From the NCBI RefSeq assembly GCF_001039355.2, contig NW_019775047.1, forward strand, positions 80,387 through 144,386: a stretch of DNA of 64,000 bases, written 5' to 3'. Below, in pieces: positions 12,750 through 26,959 of the stretch; positions within the stretch are counted from its first letter, which is position 1; every line of letters starts with the position of its first letter. The notes below the pieces were generated by a model. That model worked only from the letters and a program-made list of their open reading frames with translations. It ran no database searches and had not been told where the DNA came from. The DNA is from Lingula anatina. Its lineage: Eukaryota; Brachiopoda; Lingulata; Lingulida; Lingulidae. Position numbers and translations under genes: made by a program.

Positions 12750-14526
12750 CCATAATAACATGTGAAAAAAAAAAGATAACAGAAAGAGAAAGATATAACA
12801 TACTATGGATGGTTCTTCCAGAATACTACTCCCACCCTACTCCCTTTGCACCAATATGTCCATTTATCAAACAAAAATAACAAAAAAATATTTTAACCCT
12901 CCACATCTATGAAACATAACTATTATTAATGACATATATTCCTTCTCCATTTTCATCATGGACACTGGCCAACTAGGGCCATTTATCTTGATCACCTTTA
13001 AGAAATATCTTAGGAAAACTGAGTTTTTCACTGTACCAGTTAAAACTACCATTATCGTAGCTTAGAGCCCGCATCTCTCAGCAGTAATTTACTGCGAACA
13101 AAGGTGAGAGACTTCTGATAACAACTTGGAGAATAAAGGAATAAATTTCTTAAATTACCAACAACTGTGAACTGTTCCCACTTTTTACCCACATTTCGGT
13201 ATCGAATGGCACAATTTTTGTGTTCAATCTTCCGTTCCAAACCGCAAATAGACACAACCGAGTTCTATCCAATTTTTGCTCCCATCTGACATTGTATAAT
13301 GCATTCACAAAGGTCTTCAACAATCCCTCCAATTTTAAAAATGACCTGTTTCTCAACCAAGCAGAAAAAACAATGGAAGATTGCACTTTACTTTTTACAA
13401 TACGCAAACAAAATATTTTTAAAAAGCACTGAAAAATAAATATTTCACTGAATGCTCCAGAAATAACTGACAAATTGTCCCAATTTTACAGTTTGATCTT
13501 CCAGAAACCAGTTGTACACAATCAGAAAATTGGAACAAGAATGCACACGTGTATAATCTGTCCTTGTTAAAACTACACCTGCTTAATTCAGAACTGGCAT
13601 GGCTGCCACAGACAGGTCAATGTATGGAATGGAAAAATAAGAAAATTATCTTTTTTTCCCCTCTGAAACAATCACTGGTGGATGATTTATTGAAAAAAAT
13701 ATATCATAGTGTAAGCAATAAATAACTTTCTACCAGCAGGTTGACAAATTCAATTTTTCCTAAAATTTTAATTTTAACCTGGATTTTTTTTATATAATTT
13801 AATGAATAAAATTGATTTCTAACCTGATTTTCATGTTCAGCAAAAATTTAAAAAGGGGCGAGATTGCAAAGATATCAAAGAAAGGTCTTTTTGAGGAGAC
13901 AGCAAAAAACAAACAGAATGGACAACCAGTAGCAACACTAGTTATAATAATAACAGCAAATTACGGTGGAAATTGTCAATGACAAGAGGTCAGTTTGGGC
14001 TTCAAAATAATACAGGTAGATCATTATCATGTCTGCATATAGCAGTCAAAGTAACAGCTACTTTATGGAGTTTTATGTGAAAAATAATATAATTTTTCCT
14101 CCGTATTTTGCTACTTTTGCTGCAAAATTTATTTAAATAGTAACTGTAAAAAAAATCCTTCTTTTTCGTTATTCAAGGAAATAACAATCTTTCATTTAAA
14201 AAAGCATTTATGTTAATATCCTAATCTCGTTCCCATGACAACCAATGAAAAAATAAGACTGATCAGTCGTCTTAAAAAAAGAAAAAGACACAAAATTTAC
14301 CTATTTGTCATTTCAGTTGACAGCACACAAAACTCTCATTTTCAAAGTAATTAAGCGGACCGTTTTCTAATCAATAATATGTACTTCATGCCATCCTATA
14401 GTGCCAGGTGCATCTTGTATGCAAAAAACAGAGACCCATACATCATTTTAAATTCCTACTTGTCACGGAATCACAATAATAATAATTTTTCTGCAAAAGA
14501 GATCTCTTATCCCACATAAAATGGGA

Positions 14527-14539
14527 GGGGGGGGGGGGG
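14527..14539. repeat. G13 homopolymer
   Basis: Uninterrupted G run inside otherwise AT-rich sequence. Confidence 0.95.
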
Positions 14540-15519
14540 ACAAACCTATAGGGAAATAGGGTGACTAATCTTAACAAAAAGGTTATGTTGATGTCAACTT
14601 ATCAGATTAATGTTTTCAGGTAAGAACCAATGTTGCATGTGCTCTTATTAGAAAGCCATAAAATTTGTGAAGAAGCACAAACTTATTTTCTGCCTTCATA
14701 TATATCAGTTTTCATGTCAAAAGTGGGAATAAGATTTATATCTTTTTGTCCAACAGCAGCCATACACTAGATATGTTATTTAGCATGTATCTAAACCCAC
14801 CACTATCTGTATTTAACTTGTATATCCCCTTCTCTACTTCTGTTAACCATACTTTCCAAAACATCTGTTGTACTTATCCACACTTCATTAACTTATATGT
14901 AAAAACTGATTGCCACCGGAATCACATTAAACTGAAACCCAAGACCACTGAAGATAAAGTAGAGAACCCTGAAATCTGCCAGCTTACATCTTCAATAAAA
15001 GAATAGAGCTCTTCAACAACAATACTGACTTTTAACAGCATCTGAATCACCAAATCCTGCATTGAGGACCTTTTCATTGGAAATCATATTTGGGTTTTGT
15101 GATCTCGTCCTGGACTGACAATTTCAATCACCAGGTAAATTAAATGAAAACTGCAGCAGATTAAAACATGCCTTGAAACATGTTTATAAAAAGGACTCCT
15201 TTACTGATGTTGTTTAAGTTGATTTTTTTAAAGAATGAGTAACTGACTTTTGCTGCTAAGCAAAAAAATCACAACTCCCTTTTGGTATGCTTCCAATAAT
15301 TTAGTGTCTGTGCATAAACTTGAATATTAAATATGGTGAACAATCAATCAAAAATAAATAGCGAAAATAGTAATGTGAGTACTAGTAAATGTAATAAATG
15401 ATGATAGTTATCAAAGTATAATTGAGAGAGAGACCATCTGAGAGAAAGGAGGGGAATAAAAACCATCACTCTTTCCCACATAGCCTCAAGCTAACCATAA
15501 TAAACAAGCTCCACTGAAT

Positions 15520-15790
15520 AAAACACCAGGTAACTTTTTTACTCTAAAACCAGCCCAGGGTGCGTAATTCCAGTCCAGCCGAGACCCCTGGGTAAGAAAC
15601 AAGGGAGTCCACTTAATTGCAAGTGATTAATGGTCTTTTAATGGATTTCGGTACAATGCCTTAGACAAATTCCACATATGAGGGATGTGGACTGGAAACC
15701 TCGGCCTTTCAACGGCTTAATGAACAGATCAGTCCCCAAGGACAGCCTGCTGCTCTGTGACGAACAATGGACAGAAACTATTAGTATATC
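15520..15790. promoter_or_regulatory. Candidate conserved non-coding block with NK2-like sites
   Basis: A low-repeat, less AT-rich stretch containing a run of homeodomain-type words around 15611-15645: CACTTAATTGCAAGTGATTA followed by ATGG and TTTTAATGG. CACTTAA and CAAGTG are the two orientations of the NK2-class core, here about 10 bp apart. The 70-codon frame over its right part has no recognisable similarity. Enhancer identity is inferred, not shown. Confidence 0.27.
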
Positions 15791-16429
15791 TCTGTTCAGT
15801 TTTCAAGTGTTTTCGAGTGTTTTCTTTACATGGATTTGTCACAAAAGGTTATCACCATACAAAAAGACTATTGAATCAAACATAGGATAATATATTCATA
15901 CTGCTTCTTTTAAAAAGAAGTGACTTATGGTTGTTACAAATGATCAAAATCTAAATTTAAATAAATAAATAAATAGCCAAATTAATAAATTCATTAATTT
16001 TTTAATTATTTGACTGATAATAACAGGGATTTGACTATCCTTTCATGTTAAAGTTTGAAAATATGGAGTGGGATTCAGGGGACCCTCTGCATCAATCTGA
16101 AAAATGATATTTTTGGCTTTCAAAAAGTCAGAAACTTGCTGATAGTTGAAAAAAATCTCATTACTGTAAAAAAGAAAAAATAGTATTGTGATAACTCAAG
16201 GGCAGCCTTCTATTGACCTACCTAGAGGTTGTTATACACTATTAGCTCTGTAACTATTTACTAAAGACGCCTTTCATTTCCTCTGAGAACCGAAGTGAAT
16301 GTGACTGCCACACCACTATTAATCTGTTAAAGGTTCAAGCAATTTCCTGTAAGAAATTCATGGAAAAGACTAGAAGAGTCTAGACAGTTTTGTGAAAAGG
16401 TCGACAACAACCCAGTGGGTTGAAAACAC

Positions 16430-16640
16430 ATCATTTGATAATTAACTCCTTACATCATCTGACGGAAACTTTTATAATGTATCGAGCAAGACCTTTGCGT
16501 GGTTCTTCCTTTTGGTGTTCTGTATGCTTGATTTGAATATTGACACAGTTTGAGTAGCGCGATGACATTTTGATGTACAAATCATATTAGCTCTCTTTAG
16601 ACGAAAATATTACTTGATTTCTTTGATGTGTACATGTTCA
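16430..16640. promoter_or_regulatory. Candidate non-coding block of interest
   Basis: Balanced, low-repeat sequence with ATTTGATAATTAACTCC near 16433, isolated CpG dinucleotides (ATCGAGC, TTGCGTGG, GTAGCGCGATG) and no reading frame. Its texture is like the other candidate regulatory blocks; evidence is weak. Confidence 0.15.
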
Positions 16641-19199
16641 TTAATGTGAAAGTTAAATCAGCTAGCTTACATTAACAGTGTACTAAAGGTTGGAAGAGAG
16701 GATGACACTCCCTGCCCCACTTGATTTCTCCTTGTATCAACAATTTTTAAGAGCAAATAAGTCTACTTGGACTGTACCTAGATGCATCTTTTTGTCTTGG
16801 CTATGCAAATAACCATTATGAAACAAAAATCCATAACCCCTGATTACATGTTATTCCATAGTTTCCACAATGTCACAGAAACATTTCTTGCTCCAGACAT
16901 TGCTATTTTCCTTGCCATTTGCTCAGTGTATGCTTCCATTAAGACATCTTCAATTGCCTGTGGACATCTTTTCAGAATCTTTTCAACTTTGGTGGGATAA
17001 ATTGATTTTGAATTGATGCTTTTCATCTTAAATGCATCAAGTTGTTTCTCGGAGCTAGAACCTTTTATGTTACGTTAGCTTGAGGGCATGTCAGGCAATA
17101 GAGATAGATAACGCTTCCCAGTTTAATAGCTTTATCATCGGCATTCAAACGTCTTCTAGCAATTCACATCAAAATCAAAGTACAGGTCTTAATTTCAGCC
17201 AATCAATAAATACAGCTTGCAACTAGCTTCTAGCGAATTATGCGTACTTTTCAACATATGACTCAACTTTGTGCAATAAGTCTTGCAAATTTCACAGATA
17301 TATACACATACTCTAGGACAGGCTTTTTGGAAAAAAGAAGGACTTCAAAGTTTAAGGTTTATTGAAGTTAATTTACTGGGAAATGTAGAGGCAGTTCAAA
17401 GAAGCATAATGCTAGTTCAAATTTACTCAATGTCTTTGTTCTTTCCCAAAGTAAAGCAACATCAGGTGAAATCATTCTACAGACTGAAGGAGTCTTGTCT
17501 TATAATCTCACCAAGAAAAATTAAATGAATTTTTTTCATCGCTCTTGATACTTTGAAATAATTTTGAAAGAAATGTTCTTCAATATCTTTACTTTGATAA
17601 CAGATATTCTATAACAATGTGTCAATTGTCCAGAATTATATGAAAAAAAGACCTTCATCCTGCAATTTCAAATGAGTGCAGAGTTTTTCTGCAAAAGTAC
17701 ACCTTTTTTCCCTTTTTAAGTTGACTCAACTATAGCTTATTGTGAAAAAGTCAGAAAATATGGCACGGTGCAGGGGGTGCCTAGACCAATGCTATTTTTG
17801 TCTTCCAAAAAGTTGGAAATAGCATAAAAACTATATCAAACTTTTTTCCAAATCAGACCTTTTCCATCCAAAAAGACACCCCTCATAAAAATAAAATAAA
17901 CAATACATAAAAAATAAACAAACAAACATCACAGTTACAAATGAACCACTGTCACACCTAGTGCAATTTGCAGTCACATCCCAACGCAATTTAGATAGAG
18001 GGGTATCATTCTGCAATTAGCCATGTGTCAATCAAAAAGAACAGCATGTAGCTCAAGTGCTGTACAATTCAAGTCGGAAAGAATAAAAAAAAGTAATATA
18101 ACTTAATAAGATGTGTCACCTAAAGTCTGGTCGAAAATGAAAATGTCACATGGCCGACTGCGTAAATATACAGATGTCTTGACTTAAAAAAAGACGTCCA
18201 ATAAAGAAATAAGATGTCATTCACCCAGCAACATTGTTTAGACTTTCAAAATTAAACTTTAAAGAAATACAACATTAAAAGGAGTGTGATTTGATGTTAT
18301 TATTGTCATCTAATGGCTATCTGAGGAAGCAATCGAGAAAAAAGGATGACATACACTCATGGATTGGATAAAATTATCACCAATGGAAAAGGATTTGCCT
18401 TCAACCAAGAGTTCTTGGCTAATCAAATTTGAGATGTAAATGGAAATAAATGAATGCTAATCAAAATACTGATGGCTAAATGAATGACACATTCTTTCAA
18501 CTGACCACTTGACCACAGATGGCCATCTGTCGCCAAAGTCAAAGGACTAATCCAGTAATGGCAATGTCCATCGCCAATATGTAGGGATTTATACATTAAT
18601 TTTGGGCTTAGCTACCATTTATAACAGAACACATCATAATGTGGTAAGAAACAAATTCAGGACAACTGGTACAAGACTCATAAGGATGTATAAGAATGCA
18701 GTGAAGGATGGAATGGAAATGATTGTCTTGTCTAGCAAAGATAATGATTCTTCACTTGACAAGTTGCCATCTCTCTATTGCACTTTTACACAATTCACAG
18801 GAGACATGTGTCAAGTTTGAAGACATAGGGAAAGTTCAATATTTAGTTTCCTAACTGAAGAATGACACATTTTAAAAATTAATCATAGAAATAACTAGAA
18901 TTCCATGTGATTTTTTTGGTGGGGAAAACAAATATCTTTAGAATTTCACAAAAGAGTGGGTATATCACCTCATTATAAAAAAAGATATTGCCTTAACAAA
19001 TCGTATTCATTTTCTAATACTAAATCATTCAATTGGAAGGAAGCATCTCAACTCATCTCAACTTTAAATTGAGGGTACTTGAGACCATCCATTGAAAAGG
19101 AAACAAAAATTACAGGTTTCTTCTGATCAAAGCATTTGTCAAATTTCAAAAAATGAGAAATGTGTAGCTTCCATTTGTGCTACCATTGTTGTAACTTGA

Positions 19200-19640
19200 T
19201 CCCTCAAAAGAAGATATCAGAATGGAAAATAATTCGAGAACGGCAGATTAATTGGACGAGACAGACCCTACACGACCATAATCTCTTAATTCCATGGTAG
19301 CTTTTAAAATCCATCAGACCATGTTGGCCCCAATACAGTTTCTGTCTGCTAGGCTGTCTTAGCGGTCATCAAACAATGGCCACCAATCTGAGACTCATCT
19401 GCTTCCACTTCTGGAGGACAATGACGTGTCATTTGAAATCGTTGGAAAAGTCTTGCTTCTGCCAGGGTTCGACTTTCCACCTTGCAGTTGAGAGTTGAGG
19501 CCCTTTTCCTATTAAAAAAAAAGTTTTCCAAAAAAAAAATCTTTACTTGCGATCTAATGAATGATCTAATGAACGAACAGAGCCCAGTAGTCAGTCTTCC
19601 AGACCCCTATCTATTAAGACCAAGGGGCCATCATTCTGAA
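19200..19640. promoter_or_regulatory. Candidate conserved non-coding block
   Basis: About 440 bp with few repeats except short A runs near 19510-19540. Words include GATTAATTGGACGAG near 19239, CTCTTAATTCC near 19284 and CAAACAATGGCCACC near 19371 (Sox-like ACAATGG). Overlapping short frames on both strands carry no domain. Confidence 0.22.
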
Positions 19641-20040
19641 GTCTTCTCTCAAATTGGAAGAAAAAAAAGGTTATAGAAATCAAATCAAATTAAACCAGAG
19701 AATTACCAAGGAGGGATACCCTTTTCTTCACAAAACATAGATAAGAACATTCTTAATCCATGATCTGGAAGACCACCATAGACCATCGGTCAGTTAACAA
19801 GACCACTGTCCATCAAGATGAAGTGTCCACCCCAGTGGATTTATATGGACTGACAGGTGTAATTGAGTGAGAAGATGCCAGGATAGATAGGTGTGTGGCT
19901 GTGATAGAATGCTCAGCAGTGAACAATGGGCTTTATGGAGCTTAACTACTTAAAAGATGAGTTTTTAATGCACTCCCTTTTTCTGTTGCTTTTCTTTTTA
20001 TCTATATCTCTTTTTCACTGCTTTTTTTCCTTTTTTTTTG

Positions 20041-20211
20041 GGGGGGGGGGTATGTGGCAGTGTGTGTAGATGTGATATTGCTAATAAATACAAGAATAGG
20101 TCTAAAAACAGTGTATCTATTGGAGAAAAATAAAATGATGTTTTAGAATCTCTCCTCCTCCTCTCTCTCTCTCTCTCTCTTTCTCTCATAAACACACACA
20201 CATACATACAC
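20041..20211. repeat. G10 run, (CT)n and (CA)n microsatellites
   Basis: A run of G at about 20040-20050 is followed at about 20150-20187 by a CTC/CT array and at about 20190-20211 by a short CA/CATA array. The arginine/glutamate-rich minus-strand frame here is produced by the repeat. Confidence 0.9.
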
Positions 20212-21014
20212 TATTTTTTGGCAAGGCTTGCTGGGTGTGTGTAGCAGTGCTAAAACGGACAGCCTTTGTTTTAATGTGTTTATGTTATGTAGCAAAGAAT
20301 ACCATGGAGTTTTAAAAATAAGTATAATAAACTATACAACAATGCCAAGCCAGATAAATGGAAGCGACATACAGTGGGCATTGGTGAACAATGACCACTT
20401 TAATGAAGGGTTTGTTGTTTTTGGGGGAGGAGAAAATAAGGTGGTTTATGAAGAGTAATGTACAAGAGGGGGCTATTTTACTCAATTTTATTGGAGAAAA
20501 TGAGGAATAATGAAGTTTTAATGCTTTTTGATGAGGGGGCATTATGGTTATATTTGAAAGAATGCCACTTGTAATAACTTGTTGACCAAACAATGAAAGA
20601 GTAGTTACTGCATCTATTCTGAGAAAGAAAATACCTTAAATTGCTTTATAATGTGTGAGACTGACAAACAAAAACAACTTAAATAGATTTATTTAGAGGC
20701 ATGCACGTAAATATTTTGACAGTTCATCTCACAAGGGTTATATAAAGAAGAGAGGTTAAATACATCGACATCATCACTCAAGGTACAATTTTTTTAAATC
20801 CCTCTTATTTAATGTTTGAATATCTCTCCACTTCTACATTCCTTTAAGGGAGTCATTAGCACCTTAATTACCTAGGTTAGGTAATGTGACATGATGTGTC
20901 ATCCTCAGGTGTTACTCTGTGTTATATTGCACAAGTGTAAATGTCTTACCTGCATGATTATCTGGGATTTATGGACTTTGTTAATTGATACCTGGGTTAT
21001 GCAGTCACATACTT

Positions 21015-21050
<36 letters not shown>
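21015..21050. repeat. (CT)n microsatellite
   Basis: About 18 CT units without interruption. The serine-leucine run in the plus-strand frame is a translation of this repeat. Confidence 0.95.
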
Positions 21051-21055
<5 letters not shown>

Positions 21056-21289
21056 ACTCTGTTTGTAAATTTTGCCTGTAATTCTTTTTTACAATGAGGT
21101 CAATATCAATAAAATGAAGCAGGGTTATTTCTCTAGTTTTATAGAAAATGTGAAGTTGAGTAATACAGAAAGTTAACTAGGCACCCCAAACCCACTGTCA
21201 CTAAAGAGCACTGAACAACAGCATAAATTGCCCATCCTGACAGAGAATTAAGTGAAAATTAGTTTTCCCCTCCTGTGCCAAAATGAATG

Positions 21290-21600
21290 GGAACGCTGAA
21301 TAGTAGGGATGTGACTACGCATTCATCAACCCTTGTAGTCATCATTAACGTTAAGACGGCCAATGAATCCCCTGAACCAGCTCAGCGTGTGCTTACTTTC
21401 AATTTTCCATTCAAAACCCCCTCCCACACAGCATGAGAAGACCCGATGAATGCATGGAAAATTATGGGATAGAATAGCATCAAGCCTCCCCTGTGCCTGG
21501 GGAAATATGGTAACACGGCAGGAGCACATTGGACTTTCATCAGACATCGCTGGTTTTCTTTCAGCAAATTGCCATCTTGGTGGGGTTTCAGTTTGGGTTA
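21290..21600. promoter_or_regulatory. Candidate conserved non-coding block
   Basis: Near-balanced composition unlike its AT-rich flanks. Words include CATTAACGTTAAGACGG near 21344 (contains the palindrome TTAACGTTAA), GAAAATTATGGGATAG near 21457 and TCCCCTGTGCCTGGGG near 21486. Frames on both strands overlap throughout with no recognisable product, which argues for constrained non-coding sequence or chance rather than one coding exon. Confidence 0.22.
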
Positions 21601-22804
21601 GATCATTTTTATATCTTGTTAAAATTAGGCACAGGGTTTCCTCCTTTCAGAGGGACTCGGAGATAGGGCTTTGTTTGGCAGAAAAAGTTTTGATTTTGAA
21701 TTGCTACTTGCGATGGTACACCCAGCAGGGCAGGTGCTTCATCACACGCCTTGCTTAGCGTCTCTCTCTTCAATAATTGGCCACTTGAATACAAATTTTG
21801 AAAGAAAATTTGTCTTTCGCCCTTGCTTTTATACACAGTATGGGTTGTTTTTTTCTACTGTTGCAAGGATCAGGAAAGAAAATTGCAGCCTGTAGATTTT
21901 ATGTATTCATCTCATACATGTAAAGCTGTACCGACTGACCTGCCATTATATTTTGATATTTTCCATGAATCATATCATATGCAGCAATCTGGATAATATC
22001 AACCATATATCACATAACCTGAGAATTATTTCTAATATTTTGATGTATAGATGTATAGCCAGATCCAGGGCATGCCATTCCCCTCTTTTTCCAAATGGAA
22101 AATCTCTTTCTCAAGCCTTTTGAAAGAGGAGGAAAGGGAAAAAGAGAGCCTTGAGAAACCTTGTTTTATACATTGATTACTATAGCCTGGGTGGTTAGGA
22201 GAGGTCAGAAATAGTGACCAAATATTTGTCTCTTCCCCTCCCCATTCTAAATCTTGGATCTGCCTCCAAGAAGGGTACCCTGTATCTACTTTCATTTTTA
22301 AGAAAATAGATTATAAAAAATCAGTCTTAATGGCCTCAGAAAAACAGACATGCAGATAAGATGTAAAGTCAGGTGAATATTTTATCTTAATCTCATCACA
22401 CTACCAAATTAACAATCAGACACACATGCACAAGTCACAAGCTGTGGGAATATTGGTCCTCATTAGCAGATCATTTGTCCAGATTATCCTAACGAGGCTC
22501 GTTACAACACTGACCACAGGTAGGAGATAAGATATTAAAGTTAACAGAGACTTTAAATAAATCTTTAAATGAAAAATAAATGTGGAATTACCTCTTTCCA
22601 AATAAGGACAGAATAAAAACTATCAATGGATTCTGAAAAAAAGGGCAAAATTACATATGAACACATTTTTCAACAAACAGACCAATTTTACTTGATAGTA
22701 GAACCAATGGAAGAATTTTACAGTGAAAACAATGGAAGAGTAATAACCCTCATTAAGTCAATTACCCCTGTAAGTCCCATTACAACACACTGACCCTCTG
22801 TGAC

Positions 22805-22849
22805 TGACCACTAATGACCACACAGCATGGTCATCTTGACCACTGGTCA
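22805..22849. promoter_or_regulatory. Cluster of TGACCA/TGGTCA hexamers
   Basis: Five copies in 45 bp: TGACCA at 22805 and 22815, TGGTCA at 22828, then the perfect palindrome TGACCACTGGTCA at 22837-22849 made of one of each. The word resembles nuclear-receptor half-sites (AGGTCA type) with one base changed. Binding is inference; the clustering is directly visible. Confidence 0.35.
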
Positions 22850-24310
22850 CTCCATGTGGATTAATAGAGGGGTCATTAACAATAGATATATAATTACTAT
22901 TATACTAGAGCTTGTTATATTCTGATTAATGTTGACAGACGTCTTGGTGACAAGATTAATAACCATATTTCAGTGTGTTGGAAATGATCAGATATACCTG
23001 GTGACATGAAGTGATATTTATAATATTACCTGTAACTGAGAAAATTTTATTTCACCTGGCCTTGTTCACTGCTAATACAAATGATGACACATAAGTCATA
23101 ACTTTCTATTTCTATACTCCTTGACCAGCTGCCATTAGTTAAACTTCACTGTGTTGGATGATTAACATCTTCACATTAAAAACTTTTGTCTGGCTTAATT
23201 TGTGAGCATGAAGTCATGTACACAAACTTCAGACTTTTTGTAAAAAGGTCATTGAATTAAAAAAAAAAACTCTAAAATATACCTTATTTAATAGAAAGCA
23301 AATAAATTCAATGTCAACATTATATTATAATTGATCTGAAAATTACTTCCCAGTGCACAGCACCCAATTGAAGCCAATTATTACTATTGGAACATAAGGT
23401 AAGATTGGCAGATTGTCGATAAAAGCAAACAAATAAGAAAACAAAAACTATAATATCTACTTTCTACCTCTCTATTGACCACCTGATATACGGTACAATT
23501 AGTAACCTCAATGTACCAGAAAGACCTCTCCTGTTCACACATTACTTTCTGCTATGCATCTGAACCGGTTAATATTCAAAAACAGGTATTGGCTGCATTA
23601 CATCATGCAGAGCCCAGACTCCAGTGTTTCTGTGTTAAGTGTAATGCATAAAATCTTCCACAGTTCACAAGTGGTAAGACGTCAAATCTTTGACCTACTA
23701 TAGTAAATTAATCTTTTGCTATTATAATGTACCACGTACATATGTCAACATCCATGGTTAAAGAAATGTGATAAAACAGACAATTTGCCACAGATCACAA
23801 TGATCTTTTACCAATAATCTGATACACATCACTATATTCTTGAGACAAGGTTATTTCTTTGGAGCCAAAAGTCAAAACACAAAAAACCCAACCTCAATGG
23901 AGCAGGAATGAACTGTTTTACAGTGATCCCAGTGTAGCTAGAGCCATACCCAAGTCCAAGGTTTCCTTATAAAAATCATTCAGCCTTATTAGCCAGGGGG
24001 ACCCTTGATAGTAATTCAATACCAGAAATATGCCCTGCTAATGATTGAAAGGGTTGAGGTATGTTAATCAATGTAGTAGGAATTAAGACACAGGGGGTGA
24101 GGTTGGGAGGTAACCCAGCATTTTAATTTCTGAGATTTCCTAAGAGGTTTGAGCCTGTGCCATCATCTTCTGATATTAGTGTGCCACTTTTGAGTGAAAA
24201 CTTTGTTATTTTAAATGTATTGTAGATTCTTTTGTGTTATACAGTTTGTGATTATCTTTTTGATTTTTTGTTTTTGAAAACATCATCTGAAGCTGATCTT
24301 ACAAATGAAC

Positions 24311-24314
24311 AAAA

Positions 24315-24357
<43 letters not shown>

Positions 24358-24360
24358 AAA
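24311..24360. repeat. (AAAT)n microsatellite
   Basis: About twelve tetranucleotide units in the same strand orientation as the array near 1.4 kb. Confidence 0.95.
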
Positions 24361-25313
24361 TTCAACCAAATAATAAAAATAATTTAACAGATGAAAATAG
24401 ATAAAAAATAAATATAACTGTAGGAATGAATGTATGAAAACAAATAAATACATACATCAAAAAAATTAAAACTCTGTAAGAACATTATACAAGTGCACCC
24501 AGATAATCCACCCATGTAAACATAAAAGTAACTCCCTCGTGACACATGACACTGCCCACCACCAGTATGTCCTAAATCACCCACCTTGTCCCCCTTTTAT
24601 TTGTGTCAGAATGGACTCTCCCCACCATACTGTCACCTCCGATATTGTCAATAGTAAAGTGTGGAGGGACAAGCAGTGTGTGCCAGGAGATATAGGTGCA
24701 CAACACACCTCTGCTGATTTTTTCCTTCAAGTCTTCCATTTGACTGACAGTGTCTTGTATGAAAACAAAGAGAGTAGGATTTTTTTGTTGTTGGAGAGGA
24801 TTTAATGACTCTTGATTGCAAGGTAAGAGTGGCAAGCAGCTATGTTGTTTTTGTTTACTGGTATAATACTTACTATAAGAGCAAAGCATCCAGGACACTT
24901 CCTCAACTTTTACTACCAAGTCTTTGATGAATTTAGTCAAATTTGAGATTCTTGTTTTAAAAAAAATGTTTTTGATGACTGTCATCTGCAGAAGTTTGGT
25001 TGTGATAGTCAAGCTGGGGTTATTTTTAAAACTGATTCACATCAGATTATGCCTTAGCGTCCAAAGCATATGTTAAAAAAATCTACTTCCAACTAACACC
25101 TTGAGTATTCTATTTGATTGACAGTTTTTAAAAATCAGGTTTAACATCAAAGAAATAGTGGTTCATTCACAAAGTTTTTAAATTGTGTTCTTTGCCTGGT
25201 GACTTTTTGACTTTTTAATAGTGGAATTATAAAAATGACAGTTCAGGATCAGGAGCCTGTTTGTCAAAGTCACACCTGCCATGAAAAAAAAGAGGAAGCT
25301 ATTTTAACAACAT

Positions 25314-25535
25314 TAAAAAAAAAAAAAAGAGAGCATGCAAATTACAGACGTTGAATAAAATAATGGTTTTAGACAAGCTAAAGAAATGTATACTGCTTAG
25401 AGTCCATAGGGTCTTATATGAGAGAGACCAAGAAATTCTGTCCCCTGTAAAACATAAACTTCAAAACAATAATTGCAGTAGCAGTTTCAAAAGAAAAAAC
25501 AAGAACGTTACAAAAAAAAAAAAAAAAAAAAAAAA
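25314..25535. repeat. Two A homopolymers
   Basis: A runs at about 25314-25328 and 25512-25535 flank about 180 bp of unremarkable sequence. A lysine-rich plus-strand frame ends in the second run and is not a gene. Confidence 0.9.
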
Positions 25536-26581
25536 TTGTGACAGCTCACATAGACCCTGGGTTGACACCTTGCCCCCCAGTTAATTCCTACTTAATGATG
25601 ACAAATCTGGCTGTCATCTTCTCTTCACTGTCACACACAGGTACACCAAGACCACAGCATTAAGCTGAAATAAATGTCATCAGATGATGTGAAAGGACAG
25701 TGATTTCACACTAGATTAACTACTGAAACTACAGGAAAGAGGTGTGCATCTAGTTTGTATAAAACTGTGTATGTGTGTTTGCCGTGGATTTAAAAGATGG
25801 CCTGATATTCCCGACAAACAAAATCAGTGGTTTTAAAAAATGTATGCCTGGTCTTTATACTGTAGATTTGTCCAATCCTGATATTATCTGATTCACTTCT
25901 CCAGGAAGCACAAAAATGAATGCTTTTTTTAAATCGCCTCTTTGCTTATCATTTTTTGTTATCTCAGTTTCGTTTCAGTTTTGAATCTCATGCCAGTCAG
26001 TTTAAGATTAGATATTCAGTTTTAAAACTTTTTATACTTTAAAGTTATAGCCAAATTTCAGATATTGAAGAGTTTATCATCTGTTTGTTTTAAACAATGT
26101 AAATTATGCACATATATGCAAGTTACGGCTGGGTAACAGTAGTATAAGTATTCATGCTTACTCAGTGAAGTTGCATTATTGCCGTTACAGTAGCAGTGAC
26201 ACATGTTGCACTCATGCTTAATTGTTCTAGAATAATAAAGTAAATAAAATATGTATATAGTGTATTAGAAATACAATATGCAAAGCCAGTGTATTACAAT
26301 ATTGAAATAACAGATAGCAGAGAAAATCAACAAACTGTAACATTGGCTAAGCTCACTGTACCAGAAATTCTGTGTCGGTTATGTATATATGCAATCATAT
26401 TATAATATGTTCACTTTTCCTGTTATCTATTCACATAATATTTTATGAGAGCCGTTTTTAATGTCTGAACAATGTGTAATGCTCATGTCATATGATTTAA
26501 AAATTCTGCAAACATTTCATTTCATAGCAAGTGTATCTATGGACCATATATTAATGCCATATACTTCCTAAAGCCCTCCCT

Positions 26582-26621
<40 letters not shown>
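26582..26621. repeat. (CA)n microsatellite
   Basis: About 19 CA units, followed by a C/A-rich tail of about 130 bp. Confidence 0.95.
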
Positions 26622-26624
<3 letters not shown>

Positions 26625-26959
26625 CCATGCTTACCCACATTATCTCTCCATCAACCCCTGCACAAACATACTTCACAATCTTCACATTTCACAAAAAAGA
26701 TAACACAACAAATCACCCCATACACACAACCACTCAAAACTCTATTAAAAGTGATACCTGCATTGTTAACATTATCAGCAACATACACGCACATGTCCTG
26801 CATTGCCCACACAGGCGCCGGGTACTGTTATGGTCTGTTATGGGTTGAACTATCTATGTTTACTGTTTGTCATTCCAGATACCCAGTCATTCTTAGCCCA
26901 GGCCAGCTACACCAGTCCAACACAGTACTCAAGTTGACTGCAGTAAAAAGGTAAATAAA

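Noticed and set aside
19464-19480. GGGTTCGACTTTCC resembling a tRNA B box
   Set aside because: No A box at the correct distance upstream and no cloverleaf pairing.
24572-25012. 146-codon minus-strand frame
   Set aside because: No similarity I recognise, no splice or promoter context, and an overlapping plus-strand frame of similar quality.
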